Below, in pieces: positions 60,223-64,000 of a stretch of 64,000 nt of DNA (position 1 is the stretch's first letter; every line of letters begins with the position of its first letter). Source of the stretch: Parachryseolinea silvisoli (GTDB lineage: Bacteria; Bacteroidota; Bacteroidia; Cytophagales; Cyclobacteriaceae). The notes under the pieces were generated by a model, which saw nothing but the letters and a program-made list of their open reading frames with translations, was not told the origin of the DNA and ran no database searches. A program made the translations under genes and the position numbers. The stretch is from contig NZ_JAIOAO010000002.1 in NCBI RefSeq assembly GCF_021190955.1, positions 1,488,001-1,552,000 of the forward strand. Direction: 5' to 3'.

Positions 60223-60669
60223 ATGTCTAACAGTGTTTCATTACATCGAATTCTGAAAGCAACGCCGGAAAAAGTATTCCGGGCGTTTACACAAGCATCG
60301 GCCATTGCGTCCTGGTTGCCACCGTACGGATTTATTTGCACGGTCGACCACTTGAAAGCCGAGAAAGGCGGTACGTTCCGCATGGCGTTCGAAAACTTCT
60401 CCACGGGCAACAGTCATTCCTTCGGCGGCACCTACGTGGAATTTAAACCGGGAGAGTCTTTGAAGTATACAGATAAGTTCGATGATCCGAACCTGCCTGG
60501 GGAAATGATGACGTCTGTTTCGCTTAAGCAAACAATTGCCGGTACCGAGATAAAAATAGTACAGGAGGGAATCCCCGCGGCTATACCTGCCGAGATGTGC
60601 TATTTAGGTTGGCAGGAGTCGCTCGAAAAACTGGCTAAGCTGGTAGAGCCGGTGATTCCGGATGCCTAG
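60223..60669 (+). CDS. SRPBCC/AHSA1-domain protein
   Basis: A 148-residue START-like protein: SLHRILKATPEKVFRAFTQASAIASWLPPYGF, FRMAFENFSTGNSHSFGGTYVEFKPGESLKYTDKF, and C-terminal AEMCYLGWQESLEKLAKLVEP. It differs from the gene at 1366-1872 in the pocket and is not preceded by an ArsR gene. It follows the DHFR-like gene by 18 bases, so cotranscription is likely. Confidence 0.87.
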   Translation: MSNSVSLHRILKATPEKVFRAFTQASAIASWLPPYGFICTVDHLKAEKGGTFRMAFENFSTGNSHSFGGTYVEFKPGESLKYTDKFDDPNLPGEMMTSVSLKQTIAGTEIKIVQEGIPAAIPAEMCYLGWQESLEKLAKLVEPVIPDA

Positions 60670-60752
60670 CGTGGGTAAATTTTAGACTCGTTCCCGGGCA
60701 GTTGCCTGAACTTATTCCCGTTGGAAAATTGTTTCCCTGAGAAATCCCGATT

Positions 60753-61619
60753 ATGGAAGAGGTATTTCATGCTGGTGAAAAAGCAGTTCACGACCTGCTT
60801 GGTGTTTCCGACGAAGCGCATCAGCTTGAAGGAATGATTAAGGGACGGTTGGCGCCCGCGGCCATGCGTATGCTGCCTGCGTTTGGTTTTGCATTGGCAA
60901 CCTCCATTGACAGTTCGGGAAATGTATGGACATCCTTCCTGGCGGGTCCTGCTGGTTTCCTTTCCGTAGTTTCTGATGAGATTATTTCGTTATCGACGAT
61001 TTCCGATACGAAGTTTTTAAACAATATAAAAGGTAATCGTGAAGTCGGGCTACTGTTTATAAACTTTGAAGCACGTGTGCGCGTACGCGTGAATGGTACA
61101 GGTGTGATCGACGATGACGGCGGCCTGGTACTTACGGTCAGGCAAAGCTATTTTAATTGTCCTAAATATATTCAGGCGAGGAAGTTTGAATTTACGCATC
61201 AGAATCATACAGATGGGGAACATGGTGAAGCAAGTCTTGACGATTCTCACATCCGGATCATTCGGGAAGCCGATACATTTTTTATTTCAACGTATGCCGC
61301 GGCGCAAGGTGCAGACTGCTCGCATCGCGGCGGCAGTCCCGGATTTATGGAAGTATTGGATCATCAAACGATTCAATGGCGCGACTATCCGGGGAATAAC
61401 CTGTATAACACGATTGGCAACTTACACGTCAATCCCCATTGTGGTTTACTGGTAATAGACTTTGCCACGAACAGGATTCTGCAAATGACTGGGACCGCGC
61501 GGTTTGTCGTAAAGGACCAGGATAGTCGGTTTGTCGTATTTACGTTGAGATCGATGAATGACATCTTCGATGCCACACCATTCAGCTGGAAATTTCTGAG
61601 TTATTCGCAATTTAATTGA
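60753..61619 (+). CDS. Pyridoxamine 5'-phosphate oxidase-family flavoprotein
   Basis: A 288-residue protein with the split-barrel FMN-binding fold. FALATSIDSSGNVWTSFLAGPAGFLSVV and the characteristic FNCPKYIQARKF motif (also seen in members fused to ferredoxin reductases) are visible, then GADCSHRGGSPGFMEV. It probably binds FMN or F420-like cofactor; its reaction is unknown. Part of the operon 59551-63300. Confidence 0.87.
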   Translation: MEEVFHAGEKAVHDLLGVSDEAHQLEGMIKGRLAPAAMRMLPAFGFALATSIDSSGNVWTSFLAGPAGFLSVVSDEIISLSTISDTKFLNNIKGNREVGLLFINFEARVRVRVNGTGVIDDDGGLVLTVRQSYFNCPKYIQARKFEFTHQNHTDGEHGEASLDDSHIRIIREADTFFISTYAAAQGADCSHRGGSPGFMEVLDHQTIQWRDYPGNNLYNTIGNLHVNPHCGLLVIDFATNRILQMTGTARFVVKDQDSRFVVFTLRSMNDIFDATPFSWKFLSYSQFN

Positions 61620-61626
61620 GTTTCGG

Positions 61627-62505
61627 ATGCAAGACACGAAAGGGTTACTGAATAAGTTTAAGCACCATACTACGTTGCCGCTTACGGTGAACGAGAACTG
61701 TAAGGTTGATGTGCCCGAAGATCTGTTGCAAATCTTTCTTCGGCCGCATACGCTGGGCTTTTATTATTTTGTTTTTATGGACGAGGGGATTGCTACCTAT
61801 CACGCCGACCAGCAAGATATCACGCTTGCCGGTAGTCAAATGGTGTGTGGTTTTCCCAATCAGGTGTTCTACAATTCACCGAAAGACAAGAACAACCGGT
61901 ATAATAATTTCGGATTTGATGAGAAGATGCTGTCATACCTGCCGCAGTTCTACCCCTTCTTGTTAAATCCGTTAAATTCAAACCTTGTTACGTTTGATCC
62001 GGCATCCAAACAACGGGTGAAAACTATTTTTAGCGTTCTATTTCAGCTGGTTCATTCTCCTGAGAAGCAAAAAAACACGGAGATCATTTTAGCGTATTTG
62101 AATATTCTGCTGTTCGAGTTTAACAAGGCTTACTTTCAACAAGGCGATGTTGGCATCATCTCCAGTTCCAGGCTGTCGAAGTATATAGAGTTCAAGCTTG
62201 CTGTAGAAACACATTTGACCGAGCAGCAGGACGTCCGTTTAATCGCTGAAAATTTGTCCGTCACCACCGGTAGGCTTTATGCTATAGTAAAAGAGTTTTC
62301 GGGCGTGTCGCCCAAAGAATGGATTACGAATCGGCTGATACAGGAAGCCCAACGGAAGTTGCAGCTCGCGCATATATCAACGAAAGAGCTGGCGTACGAC
62401 CTGGGCTTTAATGACCCTGGCTATTTCTCCCGGCTTTTCAAGAAAAATACGGGCAAGACCGTTCGTGAGTTTTTAACAGACCTAAGGGATTTGTCCCCTA
62501 AATAG
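61627..62505 (+). CDS. AraC-family transcriptional regulator
   Basis: A 292-residue AraC protein. Sensor domain with GFYYFVFMDEGIATYHADQQDI; DNA-binding motifs VRLIAENLSVTTGRLYAIVKEFSGVSPKEW and ISTKELAYDLGFNDPGYFSRLFKKNTGKTVREFL. It begins 7 bases after the flavoprotein gene and ends 60 bases before the SDR. Inside the operon it likely controls these genes. Confidence 0.9.
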   Translation: MQDTKGLLNKFKHHTTLPLTVNENCKVDVPEDLLQIFLRPHTLGFYYFVFMDEGIATYHADQQDITLAGSQMVCGFPNQVFYNSPKDKNNRYNNFGFDEKMLSYLPQFYPFLLNPLNSNLVTFDPASKQRVKTIFSVLFQLVHSPEKQKNTEIILAYLNILLFEFNKAYFQQGDVGIISSSRLSKYIEFKLAVETHLTEQQDVRLIAENLSVTTGRLYAIVKEFSGVSPKEWITNRLIQEAQRKLQLAHISTKELAYDLGFNDPGYFSRLFKKNTGKTVREFLTDLRDLSPK

Positions 62506-62565
62506 AAAGATTTGTCCATGCCCACCGGTTTTTCGCTGGCTAGTTTTGCTTCAAACCAAGAAGCA

Positions 62566-63300
62566 ATGAAGACAGCATTAGTGACCGGCGCCAACAAGGG
62601 CATTGGCTTTGAAGTAGCAAAACGACTCGCACAACAAGGATACTTTGTCTACCTGGGGTGCCGTAATCTGGAAAGAGGTTTGTCTGCTGTGCAACGTCTC
62701 CAGGCTGACGGCCTCGGCCATGTCGCCGCTGTACAACTGGACGTTACCAGCCCGGAGTCGGTCCAATCAGCCTATGAGGCAATACATGAAAAGTCATCGG
62801 TGCTGGATGTACTGGTGAACAATGCCGGCATTTCGGGGCCGTTTCAGCAATCTACACTCGGATCAACCGTTGACCAATTTAAAGAAGTGTATGAAACCAA
62901 TCTGTTTGGCGTCGTACGCGTTACCCAGGCATTTATAGATCTGTTAAAAAAATCAACGGCACCCCGTATTGTGAATGTGAGTACGAGTATGGCTTCGCTG
63001 ACGCTGGCGGCCGATCTAACCGGGAGTAATTATCCAACAAGATTTGCGCTATACCAGTCGTCCAAGTCTGCGCTGAACATGTATACGATTAACCTCGCAT
63101 ACGAGCTCAAAGATACCCCCGTCAAAGTAAATGCGGTTTGTCCTGGATATACACAAACCGATTTTACCAACCATCAAGGTACAAGCACGGTACAAGAAGC
63201 GGGTCAACGCATTGTTAAATATGCTCTACTCGATGATGACGGACCGACCGGGAAATTCTTCAGCGAAGAATATTTTCCGGCGACAGTTTGTCCGTGGTAA
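62566..63300 (+). CDS. SDR-family oxidoreductase
   Basis: A 244-residue classical SDR: MKTALVTGANKGIGFEVAKRLAQQGYFVYLGCRN, VLVNNAGISGPF, the catalytic Ser in VNVSTSMASL and Tyr-x3-Lys in YQSSKSALNMY. The C-terminal end PTGKFFSEEYFPATVCPW closes it. Similar to carbonyl reductase-like SDRs (CBR1-like). A longer start at 62512 (MSMPTGFS...) exists but does not match the family; MKTALV at 62566 is preferred. Last gene of the operon. Confidence 0.9.
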   Translation: MKTALVTGANKGIGFEVAKRLAQQGYFVYLGCRNLERGLSAVQRLQADGLGHVAAVQLDVTSPESVQSAYEAIHEKSSVLDVLVNNAGISGPFQQSTLGSTVDQFKEVYETNLFGVVRVTQAFIDLLKKSTAPRIVNVSTSMASLTLAADLTGSNYPTRFALYQSSKSALNMYTINLAYELKDTPVKVNAVCPGYTQTDFTNHQGTSTVQEAGQRIVKYALLDDDGPTGKFFSEEYFPATVCPW

Positions 63301-63323
63301 TATGTCAATGGCCAATGTCGGAA

Positions 63324-63989
63324 TCATTGATTAAACAGTTTCCAGTTTCCTTCGGAGATGATTTCGACCTGGCCATCGGTTACTTTAATAGCGGTCTGAT
63401 CGTCGATGGCATAAGAGGGCACGGGGATCGTGGCGGCCACCTTTTCCAGGTTGGCTAACGAGTTCTTTGGAAACCACGCGTGATCCAAATGCGGATGAAT
63501 CGCAAAGTCAACCAGTCCGAGTGATTTATCGGTTTCGACTGGCAGCGTATGATTGCTGTAGGTCGTTCCATAGCGGGTCAACACCATGCTCCCGGCGCTC
63601 AGGCCCACGTAGACCGTCTTGCGGAGCAATGATGGCAACAGGTCAGTCAGTCCGGATTGCTGCATCCAGTAGCATAGATACTGGCAGTCGCCACCGCCTA
63701 CCAGCAGGGCGTCAGTCTCCAGGAGCGTGGGCACCCAAAGCTCTTGTTTCATGGTGGGCAGTGCGGTGAGCTCCAGCAGTCCCAACGACTTCCAACCCAA
63801 ATCGCAAAAGGGGTCGCCAAGCGATCCGCAAATCACCCGTCGCACGATGTCGCCACCGTTCGGTATACCGTATATCGCGGTGGGAACAAAAAGGGCGCTG
63901 GCTTCGGCGATGGGTTTTCCCAGGAGATCAACCAGTGCATTGTGAATGCTTGTGTTGCTGATGCCGGCGGAAGTGAGCAGAAGCTTCAT
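63324..63989 (-). CDS. Peptidase E-like (S51) protein
   Basis: A 221-residue protein similar to peptidase E/cyanophycinase: KLLLTSAGISNTSIHNALVDLL, ALLVGGGDCQYLCYWMQQSGL, and the nucleophile Ser in YVGLSAGSMVLT; the catalytic His likely lies in FAIHPHLDHAWFP. Peptidase E cleaves Asp-X dipeptides. The protein is complete; its start is near the window end. Confidence 0.85.
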   Translation of the reverse strand: MKLLLTSAGISNTSIHNALVDLLGKPIAEASALFVPTAIYGIPNGGDIVRRVICGSLGDPFCDLGWKSLGLLELTALPTMKQELWVPTLLETDALLVGGGDCQYLCYWMQQSGLTDLLPSLLRKTVYVGLSAGSMVLTRYGTTYSNHTLPVETDKSLGLVDFAIHPHLDHAWFPKNSLANLEKVAATIPVPSYAIDDQTAIKVTDGQVEIISEGNWKLFNQ

Positions 63990-64000
63990 GATTTTCTTTG

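Noticed and set aside
1-64000. CRISPR arrays, rRNA or tRNA genes, prophage and intact insertion sequences
   Set aside because: No regularly spaced repeats, no conserved RNA-gene segments, no transposase, integrase or structural phage genes were visible on either strand.

Overview
The window reads as chromosomal DNA of a Bacteroidota species, most likely order Cytophagales (relatives of Chryseolinea, Ohtaekwangia or Dawidia; this placement is inference). Evidence: a large secreted protein with a type IX secretion C-terminal domain, six MacB/FtsX-type permeases without an ATPase (two with the N-terminal 'prefix' domain found on such proteins), promoters of the TAnnTTTG class, few Shine-Dalgarno sites, and Bacteroidota families such as DUF6629 and an MqsA-like antitoxin domain. 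I found no rRNA, tRNA, CRISPR array, prophage or intact insertion sequence.

Layout. 1-4 kb: the 3' end of mcrC, a glycolipid-binding-domain gene, an ArsR/AHSA1 pair behind two strong palindromes, a sugar-epimerase/DCC pair and a VOC protein. 4-16 kb (mostly minus strand): a permease, a DUF4261-like/Crp/SDR operon, a second permease, an ABC-F ATPase with a leader ORF, and a NarL-type response regulator with its TPR histidine kinase. 16-22 kb: a lipoprotein, an NlpC/P60 hydrolase, a 902-residue secreted sugar dehydrogenase-like protein, a small DMT transporter and an epoxide-hydrolase-like gene that has lost its catalytic core. 22-30 kb: two more permeases around an SDR/HxlR/AraC group. 30-40 kb: the potassium transporter Kup, a phosphoesterase, VOC and DinB proteins, a membrane-bound class III cyclase, an NmrA/HxlR divergent pair, a wax-synthase-like acyltransferase and a truncated haemoglobin. 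40-49 kb: a dense run of AraC or HxlR regulators next to NAD(P)-dependent SDR enzymes. 49-53 kb: a toroid-fold protein, a broken DUF6629 gene, about 800 bases of unusual non-coding DNA and a DUF2867 oxidoreductase. 53-64 kb: two more permeases, a CheY-like protein, a five-gene operon (DHFR-like, SRPBCC, PNPOx-like, AraC, SDR) and a peptidase E-like protein.

Two things stand out. First, four intergenic copies of a two-hairpin repeat (17.7, 33.7, 36.2 and 39.7 kb, all in the same orientation) differ mostly by paired changes that keep the stems, so structure rather than sequence looks conserved. Second, eight separate regulator-plus-SDR pairs lie in the window, built from three regulator families, and several have striking operator-like repeats (perfect dyads, or an 18-base tandem repeat directly before the start codon). 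These are candidate small-molecule sensing and clearance modules.
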